Origin: Candidatus Cryosericum septentrionale
GTDB lineage: Bacteria > Caldisericota > Caldisericia > Cryosericales > Cryosericaceae
Direction of reading: 5' to 3'
Assembly: GCF_003570995.1 (NCBI RefSeq)
Contig: NZ_QXIY01000030.1
Location: 1-64,000, forward strand
DNA length: 64,000 nt
The notes beneath the pieces are model-generated. The model was not told the origin of the DNA and did not search any database. It worked only from the letters and a program-made list of their open reading frames with translations. The position numbers and the translations under genes are program-made. The stretch's first letter is position 1. Every line of letters begins with the position of its first letter. This document shows positions 17,387-25,579 of the stretch, piece after piece.

Positions 17387-17469
17387 GATCGGTCTGGGTG
17401 CAGCCCGGACGCGCGGACCATCGTCTCGTCCAATCACAGATGTGCCGTATTGTGCTAGAAAGGACCAGG

Positions 17470-18657
17470 ATGAACAACGACCTCATATATCAGAGCTCGG
17501 ATCTTATGCTTGACCGTTTGCCTCTCGCCACTATCGCGAGGAAATATGGCACACCCGTCTACGTCTACTCGGCCTCCTCGATCCGCGGGCAGGTCACACG
17601 TCTGATGCAGAGTCTGGGCACGATCGGATCACTGCGCTACGCCGTCAAGGCCAATGGGAACCCTGCTCTCCTTGCACTCATCTTCAGCATGGGCATCGGG
17701 GCCGACACGGTGAGCCGCGGAGAAATCCAGGCGGCCCTGGATGCCAGATGTCCTGCGGACCGCATCGTCTTCTCCGGTGTCGGAAAGACACCGGACGAAC
17801 TGGCATTTGCGCTGGACCACGGCATCTTCATCAACGCCGAAAGCGAGGAGGAGTTGACTGCGATTGCCCGCCTGCGAGCGGGCGCCCATGTCGGCATCCG
17901 CATCAACCCCGGCGTCGATGCACGCACCCATCACTACATCACCACCGGAACAGAGGAGAACAAGTTCGGCATCCCGGTCGACGCCGCCCCTGACGCGTTC
18001 CGGCTGGCAATGGACGCTGGGCTGGTGCCCGACACCATTTCCTGTCATATCGGCAGCCAGATCACGAGCCTCGAGCCCTATCGCAAGTCTCTGGCGCGCC
18101 TGCTGGAGCTGCATGACTCGCTGATGGGCGACGGAATCCCTGTGAGCAGTCTGGACATCGGCGGAGGATTCGGCATCAACTATGGGGAAGGCGCCGACTT
18201 CGCCGTGGAGGACCTGCAGGCTCTCCTGCGCCGCGACGTTCCCCAAGGCATGAAGCTGTGGTTCGAACCAGGCAGGTACATTGTGGGACACGCAGGCACG
18301 CTGGTGACACGTGTCCTGTACCGAAAACGCTATGCCAGGACATTTGTGATTGTCGACGCTGGCATGAACGACCTCATTCGTCCCGCGCTGTACCAGGCGC
18401 ATCATGCGATCCTCCCAGTGACCCGGAGGGATGCGGAGCCGACCCCGTGCGACATCGTCGGCCCCGTCTGCGAGTCCGCAGACTGCTTCGACCGGGACGT
18501 CCCCATGCCACTGCCTGAGCAGGGAGACCTTCTTGCTATCTGCGACACGGGCGCGTATGGATGGTCTATGAGTTCAACCTACAACGGTCGTCCGCTGCTG
18601 CCAGAAGTCCTCATCGAAGATGGAGAGCCAGTCCTCATCCGCGAACGCGGCCTCTGA
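17470..18657 (+). CDS. lysA: Diaminopimelate decarboxylase
   Basis: A 395-residue PLP enzyme that decarboxylates meso-diaminopimelate to L-lysine. Seen: the fold-III barrel PLP lysine in RYAVKANGNPALL, GADTVSRGEI, CHIGSQI, the glycine-rich phosphate loop DIGGGFGINY, EPGRYIVGHAG, and the second active-site stretch GPVCESADCFDRD with GAYGWSMSS near the C-terminus. The ATG at 17470 has AAAGGA upstream; the longer frame from 17398 is not needed. Monocistronic: its own promoter lies upstream and a terminator separates it from the convergent 3D-domain gene. Confidence 0.93.
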   Translation: MNNDLIYQSSDLMLDRLPLATIARKYGTPVYVYSASSIRGQVTRLMQSLGTIGSLRYAVKANGNPALLALIFSMGIGADTVSRGEIQAALDARCPADRIVFSGVGKTPDELAFALDHGIFINAESEEELTAIARLRAGAHVGIRINPGVDARTHHYITTGTEENKFGIPVDAAPDAFRLAMDAGLVPDTISCHIGSQITSLEPYRKSLARLLELHDSLMGDGIPVSSLDIGGGFGINYGEGADFAVEDLQALLRRDVPQGMKLWFEPGRYIVGHAGTLVTRVLYRKRYARTFVIVDAGMNDLIRPALYQAHHAILPVTRRDAEPTPCDIVGPVCESADCFDRDVPMPLPEQGDLLAICDTGAYGWSMSSTYNGRPLLPEVLIEDGEPVLIRERGL

Positions 18658-18795
18658 GCGTACCATGATCCGCACCTGTGTCCTCTGACTGTCATGCTAC
18701 GATACCACACGGGACGAACCCACACACAGAGTCGTGCTGGACGGTGACAACGTCAGAATAGACGTGACCCGAAGCAAGTACGGGGAGACCAAACC

Positions 18796-18829
18796 AGTGA
18801 ACCCCCAGCATCGCTGCCGGGGGTTCACT
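18796..18829. terminator. Bidirectional terminator hairpin
   Basis: An 11-bp stem AGTGAACCCCC / GGGGGTTCACT with an inner GCA/TGC extension, between the convergent ends of lysA (18657) and the 3D-domain gene (18847). Confidence 0.7.
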
Positions 18830-18846
18830 GTTACACAGTATCTATC

Positions 18847-19875
18847 TTACTTTATGCCAAGTTTCTTGTACAGCTGACTCCGTGTGATGGGAAGGACGTA
18901 GACTTTGACCGATTGGCGGCCCCAGTGGCACGCGTCGCCAAACGAGTTGAAGAACAGGTCGATGCGGTTTCCGTTGATGCTGGAACCCGTATCCGCTGCG
19001 ACCGCGTAGCCGTATCCTTGGACATACAGCACCGTCCCCATGGGGATAAGGCGCCGGTCGACTGCACAGGTGCCGTAGTGAAGCGACAAGCCCGAGTAAC
19101 CATAAAGGTGGTCCTTGCCGTCGAGGATTGCGGATGATCTATTGGAATAGGCAGTGGCAGACATGGTGTAGGTGCGCGTAGGCTTGAGGTCCAGACGAGC
19201 CGTACCGACGTCATAGACCTCATGGACGACGGCCTTGATGGTCTGCGTCTTGACGACAGCTGAACCGACTGCCTGCTGGCCGACCTTGGTCACCTTGATG
19301 GTCCTCTTGAGGAAGCCGTTCTGACCCATGACGCTGAGATAGCTGCGTCCGACTTCCATGTATGGGTTTTTCTTGTAGACACGCTGATATGCGATGGCCT
19401 CGGTCTTGCTGGTGTAGGCATACGTCGTGCGCTTGACGACGACATCCTCGGTGTACGGCACGGGATCCTTTGGATCCGGGCTAACCTTGTCTTCCGTGTT
19501 CAGTTTGACGCCGTTGTCCGCCAGAAGCTCTCCGACCGTCCAAACGGTCGAGTAGATGGTTTCGCTTGTATGATCAATGGTGAGTGTGACCGGCTTGGCG
19601 CGCACGATAGCGATTTCCCCCTGGGGGATGACCGCGGCGACATCCGGTGTTACCACATCTTCCGGGCGCAGGACACGAGTGTTCGCCTTCGCCAGGACCG
19701 TGCTCACCGACATGCTGTGGAACGCGACGATCCGCGTCTTGTTGCCCGCATCATTGACAACATAAGTGTGAACGCCTGCACTCCAGAGGAAGAGCCCACC
19801 AAGAAGGACACCCAGGACAGCAAAGAGGATGGCCTTTCTCCTGTGGAACACCCTCACGAGTCGTGTTGTGTCCAT
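18847..19875 (-). CDS. G5 and 3D domain cell-wall protein (YabE-like)
   Basis: A 342-residue secreted, membrane-anchored protein. One helix at about 15-33, then two ubiquitin-like DUF348 repeats (NKTRIVAFHSMSVSTVLAKAN... and ...TVWTVGELLADNG), a G5-type region (YTEDVVVKRTTYAYTSKTEAIAY) and a C-terminal 3D domain with its three aspartates (AVDRRLIPMG, AADTG, RIDLFF). 3D domains resemble MltA-type lytic transglycosylase cores, so a peptidoglycan-cutting role is likely. There is no SD; instead a near-consensus promoter ends 9 bases before the ATG, so the mRNA is probably leaderless. Confidence 0.88.
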   Translation of the reverse strand: MDTTRLVRVFHRRKAILFAVLGVLLGGLFLWSAGVHTYVVNDAGNKTRIVAFHSMSVSTVLAKANTRVLRPEDVVTPDVAAVIPQGEIAIVRAKPVTLTIDHTSETIYSTVWTVGELLADNGVKLNTEDKVSPDPKDPVPYTEDVVVKRTTYAYTSKTEAIAYQRVYKKNPYMEVGRSYLSVMGQNGFLKRTIKVTKVGQQAVGSAVVKTQTIKAVVHEVYDVGTARLDLKPTRTYTMSATAYSNRSSAILDGKDHLYGYSGLSLHYGTCAVDRRLIPMGTVLYVQGYGYAVAADTGSSINGNRIDLFFNSFGDACHWGRQSVKVYVLPITRSQLYKKLGIK

Positions 19876-19884
19876 AGTGAGCAG

Positions 19885-19913
19885 ATTATATCACCCACTA
19901 AAGCGGCTGTAAA
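19885..19913 (-). promoter_or_regulatory. Near-consensus promoter giving a leaderless mRNA
   Basis: TTTACA (19908-19913) - 17 bases - TATAAT (19885-19890) on the minus strand. Only 9 bases separate the -10 box from the ATG of the 3D-domain gene, so transcription should start within about 3 bases of the start codon. Confidence 0.75.
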
Positions 19914-19986
19914 GGTCCCCTTGAACAAGCAATGGCTGGGCCGCTATCTGGAGGGGTCCAGCCGCATTCACAACATAGGGGCTGAG

Positions 19987-20715
19987 TCAGTCGCGCCTTC
20001 GGCCACCGAAGAACCTGAGGACGAACAGGAACAGGTTGATCAGGTCCAGATATAGACTCAGAGCGCCGATGACTGCCGCCTTCTCGGCCTGCGGGTTGCC
20101 TCCGGCCATGGTAATCGGGCTATCGCCGGTGGGGTCCAGGCTAAGTGCCATCCTGCGCAGCTTCTGGGTATCCCAGGCGGTCAACCCCAGGAAGACGACG
20201 ATGCCGATGATGCTGATCAGGAAGTCCAGACCAGAGCTCTTCGTGAAGATGTTGATGATGGACATGCCAATGATGCCAAACAGCCCGAAGAGGGCAATGT
20301 TGCCGACCCTCGACAGGTCCATGCGCGTAGCCGACCCAATCAGCGACATGGCCAGGAACATGCCTGCCGAGGCGACAAACGCCATCGTGATATCTCCCTT
20401 TGCATACACCATAAAAATGGACGACAGCGTGAGTCCATTCACTGCGGCATACGTGAGGAACAGGAGCCCCGCCGTCTGCGGAGACATCCTGGCGATAGCG
20501 CGCGAGAGCCCAATGACCAGACCGAACTCGGCAACAATGAGGAGTATGAACACAAGCGAGTTGCCAAAGATGGCCTGCTGGATCGCCTGGTTGCTTCCGA
20601 CGAACCAGGCAATAGCTGCGGTCAGAGCGAGTCCTCCGGCCATCCAGCCATAGACCCGGTTGAAGAATGCCCGGACACTGTCCTCCGGACGTATGACGGT
20701 TCCCTGATATTCCAT
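19987..20715 (-). CDS. Bax inhibitor-1 (BI-1/YccA) family membrane protein
   Basis: A 242-residue protein with seven predicted membrane helices. Family signs are FFNRVYGWMAGGLALTAAIAW at the N-terminus, an F(L/V)TYAAVNGLTLSSIF segment and the C-terminal ALSLYLDLINLFLFVLRFFGGRR. Relatives conduct calcium or interact with membrane proteases; the role here is not known. AAAGGAG lies about 9 bases before the ATG. It stands alone; the 275 bases upstream to the next gene hold no further supported feature. Confidence 0.9.
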   Translation of the reverse strand: MEYQGTVIRPEDSVRAFFNRVYGWMAGGLALTAAIAWFVGSNQAIQQAIFGNSLVFILLIVAEFGLVIGLSRAIARMSPQTAGLLFLTYAAVNGLTLSSIFMVYAKGDITMAFVASAGMFLAMSLIGSATRMDLSRVGNIALFGLFGIIGMSIINIFTKSSGLDFLISIIGIVVFLGLTAWDTQKLRRMALSLDPTGDSPITMAGGNPQAEKAAVIGALSLYLDLINLFLFVLRFFGGRRRD

Positions 20716-20990
20716 GGAATCATCTCCTTTCTAATGCGCCAGATGCCGCTGTGCGGCTTCCAGGTGCGCAGCAATCATAGTCGGCCACTCTGCCTTGTCA
20801 AGCACGGGTCGACCCGGCGGACGTACGCGGCCCTCTGCTTATCAATACAGCGGTTACCGGATTTTCGTGTAGATGGATTGTGAAGCCGCCAGCCTCTCGT
20901 TGCAAATCCTCTACCACTTAATAACATAGACGAAGTGATGCGTTGCAACGGAAATGGGCGCTGTCTCTAACGTTACAGGGAGGTGTCACG

Positions 20991-21404
20991 ATGTTCGCCG
21001 ACTATGCACGAGTCTGGCCAGTTCACGCAATCCTTATGGGCAGCAGTGTCCTGTCGCTTCTCACGGCCGCCTGGGCTGTCACGTTCGGACACCACCGCAA
21101 GGGATCCTTCCGCATTCATAAGGCTGCCGCCGTGACAGCGTTTGTGCTGCCTGCAGCAGGGCTCGTCGTGGCCGCCGGCATGGTCCAAGCCAGTGGCGGA
21201 CCACACCTCCGCGTCCCCCACGGTGTCTTCGGTGCCATAACCATCGTAGTCGGATTCTTGACGGGCGCGGGAGGGCACATAACGACCAAGGCGCGCTCCA
21301 ACAGGAAGCAGCTACGGACCGTCCACCTGTGGGTGGGCCGCGTTGCTGTCTTACTCTTCCTGCTCACCGTTTTCGCCGGACTGCGCCAGGTGGGCATCCT
21401 CTAG
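20991..21404 (+). CDS. Four-helix cytochrome b561-like membrane protein
   Basis: A 137-residue protein with four hydrophobic helices and a histidine at or near the edge of each (VHAILMG, RIHKAAAV, VPHGVFGA, TVHLWVGR), the pattern of b561- or DUF4079-like haem-binding proteins. AGGGAGGTG stands 6 bases before the ATG at 20991, so the upstream part of the frame is not used. Haem binding is inferred from the histidine positions only. Monocistronic, convergent with the gene ending at 21473. Confidence 0.6.
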   Translation: MFADYARVWPVHAILMGSSVLSLLTAAWAVTFGHHRKGSFRIHKAAAVTAFVLPAAGLVVAAGMVQASGGPHLRVPHGVFGAITIVVGFLTGAGGHITTKARSNRKQLRTVHLWVGRVAVLLFLLTVFAGLRQVGIL

Positions 21405-21472
21405 AACCTGTCTGTCGATCGGTCCCCCGGGTGCGGTCACCGTGCACACACAACGACGAGTACGCCTGGAAC

Positions 21473-22135
21473 CTAGCTGGGCGTTCCCCCGTTTGAGAAG
21501 TACTTGGGAAAGTTCTCAACGAGTTGCTTCAGCTCATCAGGAGTCTTAAAGGGATCTGGCTTTATGAGGCAGTACAGAACATTGGTCTCCTTGACAACCG
21601 CTATGTGCCGTAGCCTCTTTGGGTCCATCGACGCCTCGACGAGTTTCCTCAGCTTTGCAATGTCGCCTTCTTCTTCGTAGAGAGTATAGAAACCCTTTGC
21701 GTTTGGAAACTCGGCCTTTCCCTTCGTGAGGTCTTTGACCTCCCTGATGGCAGGCCCAAAAAGGTAGTAGAAGTTCCTGATAATGTGCGCATCGGCATGT
21801 ACCTTGAAGCTGGGCCTGAGCACGATGTACAGCCGATCTCCCCTCTTCACGGGATACGAGAACGGCAGCCAGAAGAGGCTCTGCCGCGCCAGAAGCGTCA
21901 AGGTCATCTCGACTTTCTTGATGGACTTCTCGTTCACGTCATAGTCCGCCTTGAAACCGGAATACCCGCCAATCCAGGTATAGAGCTGGTCACGGATTGT
22001 GAGGTTGCTCTCGAAACCATGAACATAGTGCTTGATCAGGGCAATATTCAATCGGCGCCCCTGGTAGAACTGCAATACCGCAACTCCTGCAAGAACAACG
22101 AGAACCAATATCCAATTGCCGCTTATGTCCTGCAT
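21473..22135 (-). CDS. Membrane-anchored protein of the cstA-arsA operon
   Basis: A 220-residue protein with one N-terminal helix (about 8-24, WILVLVVLAGVAVLQF) and a mixed alpha/beta cytoplasmic-looking domain (FESNLTIRDQLYTWIGGYSGFKADYDV, LYIVLRPSFKVHADAHIIRNFYYLFG). I do not recognise the family. It is the last gene of a tight four-gene operon (13 bp after the ArsA-like gene), and shares that operon's lower GC and distinct codon use, so it likely works with the ATPase. Confidence 0.6.
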   Translation of the reverse strand: MQDISGNWILVLVVLAGVAVLQFYQGRRLNIALIKHYVHGFESNLTIRDQLYTWIGGYSGFKADYDVNEKSIKKVEMTLTLLARQSLFWLPFSYPVKRGDRLYIVLRPSFKVHADAHIIRNFYYLFGPAIREVKDLTKGKAEFPNAKGFYTLYEEEGDIAKLRKLVEASMDPKRLRHIAVVKETNVLYCLIKPDPFKTPDELKQLVENFPKYFSNGGTPS

Positions 22136-22147
22136 CTTTTCTCCTTG

Positions 22148-23101
22148 TCAGACCAGATACTTCAAGTACACGTGAAGAAGCTCATCAATGCCCCTCGGAG
22201 ACTTCCTCAACAATGGAATGTCCTTGACCTCGATTCCCCTTATCTCGGCTTTCATTCTCTTGATAACCCCCTCCTGCTCTTCCATTTTGCCCTTGATCTC
22301 CTCGGGGGGGTTGGCCATCGCGAAGAATTTGTTCAGAAAGATAGTCCTCACTCGTATCTTGAATGTGCCGAGTGATTCGATGATTCTCTTCGTTTCAAGC
22401 AGGGCAAGGTCCTCTGCCATCGTCACTATGTTGACGTAAGACTGCTCGGAGGAGAACATGTCCCTCAAAGCCCTCAGTTCCTCTCGGTAACTGACCAGTT
22501 CCTGCATGATGGGGTCTTCTTTCTCGTTCGAGGAGAGCACGACTCTCTCTCCATCGACTTCGGCCTCGAATTTCCCCTGAACATTTTCGACCATTCCCCG
22601 TGTCGAAAGAATCCTCTTGCGCATCTTGACCAGCTGGTCGGTCCACAAGAGAGACACACGAGGCATTGCAAGCACTCGTATCGTCATGCCTGTCGGGGGT
22701 GTGTCGAACACCACCGCGTCGTACCCTTTGAGGGCGACAAATTTCTTGATTGCCTCCATTGTGGCGTATTCCTCAATGCCGGGCGAGTTCTTGAGAATGT
22801 CGAAATACCCGTCAATGTTCATCGCCGACAGGTACCTGTAGGTATTCTTCATTTTGGCCGAGAGATCATCGAGATATGCTCTGATCATGTCTTCGATATT
22901 CACCTCGACTGCGTCAAGGTTGTCACCGACGTGCATGATCCTGTCACCGATTCGGACGGCGAACGCATCGCCAAGGTTGTGTGCCGGGTCGATGGATGCA
23001 ACAAGCGTTTTCAGACCGCTTTGTGCCAGACCCACGCTCCAGGCCGCTGAAGCGGTCGTCTTGCCGACGCCGCCCTTGCCAAGAAAAAAGTAGGTTTTCA
23101 A
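22148..23101 (-). CDS. ArsA/GET3-type ATPase
   Basis: A 317-residue single-domain ATPase of the ArsA/GET3 class. The N-terminus has the deviant Walker A GKGGVGKTTASAAW; then SIDPAHNLGDAF (switch I-like), VVFDTPPTGMTIRVLAMP (switch II-like) and a C-terminal LNK...MANPP region near the adenine site. Paired ArsA domains are absent, and no arsenic genes adjoin, so arsenite transport is unlikely; a role in moving, assembling or energising the membrane proteins of this operon is my inference. Start has only 9 bases to the upstream small gene. Confidence 0.85.
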   Translation of the reverse strand: MKTYFFLGKGGVGKTTASAAWSVGLAQSGLKTLVASIDPAHNLGDAFAVRIGDRIMHVGDNLDAVEVNIEDMIRAYLDDLSAKMKNTYRYLSAMNIDGYFDILKNSPGIEEYATMEAIKKFVALKGYDAVVFDTPPTGMTIRVLAMPRVSLLWTDQLVKMRKRILSTRGMVENVQGKFEAEVDGERVVLSSNEKEDPIMQELVSYREELRALRDMFSSEQSYVNIVTMAEDLALLETKRIIESLGTFKIRVRTIFLNKFFAMANPPEEIKGKMEEQEGVIKRMKAEIRGIEVKDIPLLRKSPRGIDELLHVYLKYLV

Positions 23102-23110
23102 CCGACTCTC

Positions 23111-23389
23111 CTAGTCGATGTCGAATGTCCCCAACGTCTGGGCAAACACATCATCGAGACCAGCGCTTCTCCTGGTCATAACAGAAATCTCCCGGGACAT
23201 ATGCGGGAGGATTCTCAGGACAACGCCTGTCGGAGGGGACGGTATGCCTGAGAAAACGCCCATCGTAAGAAGGGCAAATATGTTCTCTTCTTCGTCGAGC
23301 TGCTTACGGATGAGGAAGGTAGCATCCTCCCTCATCCCTTTGTCAAACGTCTTGAAACTCTTTTTCAACGAATCGAGGAGTCGCCTCAT
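23111..23389 (-). CDS. Small conserved-looking protein between cstA and the arsA-like gene
   Basis: A 92-residue soluble protein, helical at the start (MRRLLDSLKKSFKTFDKGM) with the segment LDEEENIFALLTMGVFSGIPSPPTGVVLRILPHM. From memory this segment resembles a family of small proteins found beside CstA and ArsA-like ATPases (cory-CC-star type), but the paired cysteines of that family are absent. It lies 11 bp after cstA and 9 bp before the ATPase gene. Function unknown. Confidence 0.6.
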   Translation of the reverse strand: MRRLLDSLKKSFKTFDKGMREDATFLIRKQLDEEENIFALLTMGVFSGIPSPPTGVVLRILPHMSREISVMTRRSAGLDDVFAQTLGTFDID

Positions 23390-23400
23390 TCAGTTGATAC

Positions 23401-25179
23401 TTATGCCTCTCCTGCCCTGTTCTGCTGCCCCTGATTCCAGCTCCTGAAGAAATTGATCACAAGCATGATATCAAGAATAAGCATGAGAACCACAAATCCG
23501 CCCAGTACTACCTGCAGTGCTGCGGCAGTGACCGGGACAATCACGAACAGGAACCAGACTAGAGCGGCAAAGACGGTGACCCAGAGAACGAATGTAGGAA
23601 TAAGGACTGCTGCAAGCATGCCTTTGCCTACTTTCTGTACCTTCTTGACCCAAGTTGCGGCAGTGAGCATTGCGATGGACGCAAGCAACTGGTTTGCACC
23701 TGCAAAACCTGCCCACAGTGCAGTGTACATATTGCCACCCTTTGTAATCAACCACAGACCAAGGACTGCCGCTAAGATCGAAGCAACCCATTTGTCTGCA
23801 AGGATTCCATGGAGCCCTTTAGAAACTTTCTTGAGCGGCTCAACAAGTTCCTGGAAGGCATACCTTGCAAGACGATTGGTCGTATCGAGCGTCGTGAGAA
23901 CAAACGCGGAAGCCCAGAGGCCGCCGAGTGTCTCCCCAAGCTTCACGGGGACTTTAATAACATTGAGCAGCTGTCCAAATGACTTGGTGAAAATGCCGAG
24001 TGCTCCGCCGATGCCGATGTCTTTGGAGTTGATAACGGCGGCGCCCACCTGACCGAAATACCCAGCATCAGATTGCATTTTTGCCAGATCAAAACCAGCT
24101 GCGGCAATTTTGTCGGCAAAACCCTGGAACACCGTGAACCCAAATGCTCCAATGGAGGTGATGACGATGGTGGAAAGCATGCCCTCCATGAACATGGCAC
24201 CGTACCCTACAAACAGTCCACTCAGTTCGCTATCAAGCTGCTTGGAAGTCGTGCCTGACCCGACGATGGAGTGGAATCCCGATAGGGCGCCACAGGCAAT
24301 GACAAGCGGAACAGTGGGCCAGAACGGCGAAGGCTGCCCCGAAATGACTCTGGCTGCGAAACTCGTGTACGCGGGCCAGCTGAATCCACGGAACGCAAAC
24401 ACCGCTGCGATTGAAGAGATGATAATGCCGCCCCACAGGATGTATGAGTTGAGGTAGTCTCTTGGCTGAAGCAGAAACCACACAGGAAGTGCTGCAGCAA
24501 GGATAATGTAAATAACCTGGAACACGTAGAGAAGGTTGATGTTGGGGCACTTGATGAACGGCCACAAGAACCCGACCACGATCGAAAGGATCGTAAGGGC
24601 GACGCCGATTGCTGACGAAAGCCAGAATGGAAGCTTCGTCTTGTAGAGCAGCTGCCCTTCAACGACTGCTGCAACCATGAATAAGACAGAAGCAGTAAGG
24701 ATTTCAGGGCTCTTTGAGGCAAGGGCTCCATAGACGCCCATAAATGCGGCGACGATAAGGATCATCGTGAAATAGATATACACCTCGAAGATGTATTTTG
24801 ATGATTTCCCCATCAACTCGCCCGAGACATGCTGGATGGATTTGCCGTCATAACGAACGGACGCCATCAGGGACAGGTAGTCGTGGATGCTACCGATGAA
24901 GAGGTTGCCAAACCACACCCAGAGCAGTGCGGGTAACCATCCCCATACTACTGCGATTGCAGGGCCCACGATTGGACCTGCACCTGCAATGGATGCAAAG
25001 TGGTGACCGAAGAGAACGAACTTGTTTGCAGGCACATAGTCGACATCATCACGCAACCTTACGGCGGGTGTTGGTCTCGTGCCATCTGCCCTGACGACAT
25101 TTCTCTCTAGCGACTTGCCGTACGTAAAGTAGAAAAAGATGTAGAACGCTGCGGCAAACAGGACAATCAATGCGGTCAT
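23401..25179 (-). CDS. cstA: CstA-type peptide/pyruvate transporter
   Basis: A 592-residue carbon-starvation protein A family transporter with about 15-16 membrane helices. Recognisable are the N-terminal DVDYVPANKFVLFGHHFASIAGAGPIVGPAIA, WLPALLWVWFGNLFIGSIHDYLSLMASVRYDGKSI, FHSIVGSGTTSKQL and TTLDTTNRLARYAFQEL. Members import peptides or pyruvate. GGAGG stands 10 bases before the ATG. It heads the operon with the small protein, the ArsA-like ATPase and a membrane protein; GC content here is visibly lower than in flanking genes, suggesting acquisition as a block. Confidence 0.92.
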   Translation of the reverse strand: MTALIVLFAAAFYIFFYFTYGKSLERNVVRADGTRPTPAVRLRDDVDYVPANKFVLFGHHFASIAGAGPIVGPAIAVVWGWLPALLWVWFGNLFIGSIHDYLSLMASVRYDGKSIQHVSGELMGKSSKYIFEVYIYFTMILIVAAFMGVYGALASKSPEILTASVLFMVAAVVEGQLLYKTKLPFWLSSAIGVALTILSIVVGFLWPFIKCPNINLLYVFQVIYIILAAALPVWFLLQPRDYLNSYILWGGIIISSIAAVFAFRGFSWPAYTSFAARVISGQPSPFWPTVPLVIACGALSGFHSIVGSGTTSKQLDSELSGLFVGYGAMFMEGMLSTIVITSIGAFGFTVFQGFADKIAAAGFDLAKMQSDAGYFGQVGAAVINSKDIGIGGALGIFTKSFGQLLNVIKVPVKLGETLGGLWASAFVLTTLDTTNRLARYAFQELVEPLKKVSKGLHGILADKWVASILAAVLGLWLITKGGNMYTALWAGFAGANQLLASIAMLTAATWVKKVQKVGKGMLAAVLIPTFVLWVTVFAALVWFLFVIVPVTAAALQVVLGGFVVLMLILDIMLVINFFRSWNQGQQNRAGEA

Positions 25180-25579
25180 CTTTCAGTACCTCCTTATAGA
25201 TTCTTGCTACCTGCGACTCCTCTGCTTCGCAAACTGCGTTTCCTTCTTGCTACGCCCTTTTCGATGTCAACCCGTTACGTCTCCCCTCCTTATGCCGAAT
25301 ATGCCCTCTGTCCTCCTCAACATATCCCTTCTCATTTTTTTCACAATACCCCCCATTGACCACTCCGAATATGCCCACATGGGATACTGCTCCCGCTTGT
25401 CCGCCGACCAGGTCCTCCAGGGAGAGGGGGACACTTGCAAATCGACGACAGGATATGGAATAGCGTCCGATACCGTGAGCGTCATCACAGCAGGACACCT
25501 TGGTTGATTTTTCAGATCCGTCAACGTATACTTGGCTAGCACCACGCTATGTGTCATGACTCTGCAACAGGAGGTCCTC
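25180..25579. other. Divergent intergenic region of cstA and the PAS/GAF sensor
   Basis: About 400 bases without a supported gene. It carries the SD of cstA and a 12-base direct repeat CCGAATATGCCC at 25295-25306 and 25365-25376, 70 bp apart, which could be a regulator site upstream of cstA. No clear promoter hexamers were picked out. Confidence 0.35.

Noticed and set aside
17387-17469. Possible lysine riboswitch upstream of lysA
   Set aside because: The leader is about 80 bases, too short for the lysine aptamer, and no characteristic stems were seen.
22148-23101. Arsenite export ATPase
   Set aside because: The ATPase is a single-domain protein in an operon with cstA; no arsB, arsD or ArsR is linked, and the ArsR gene at 29325 belongs to the CDF exporter.
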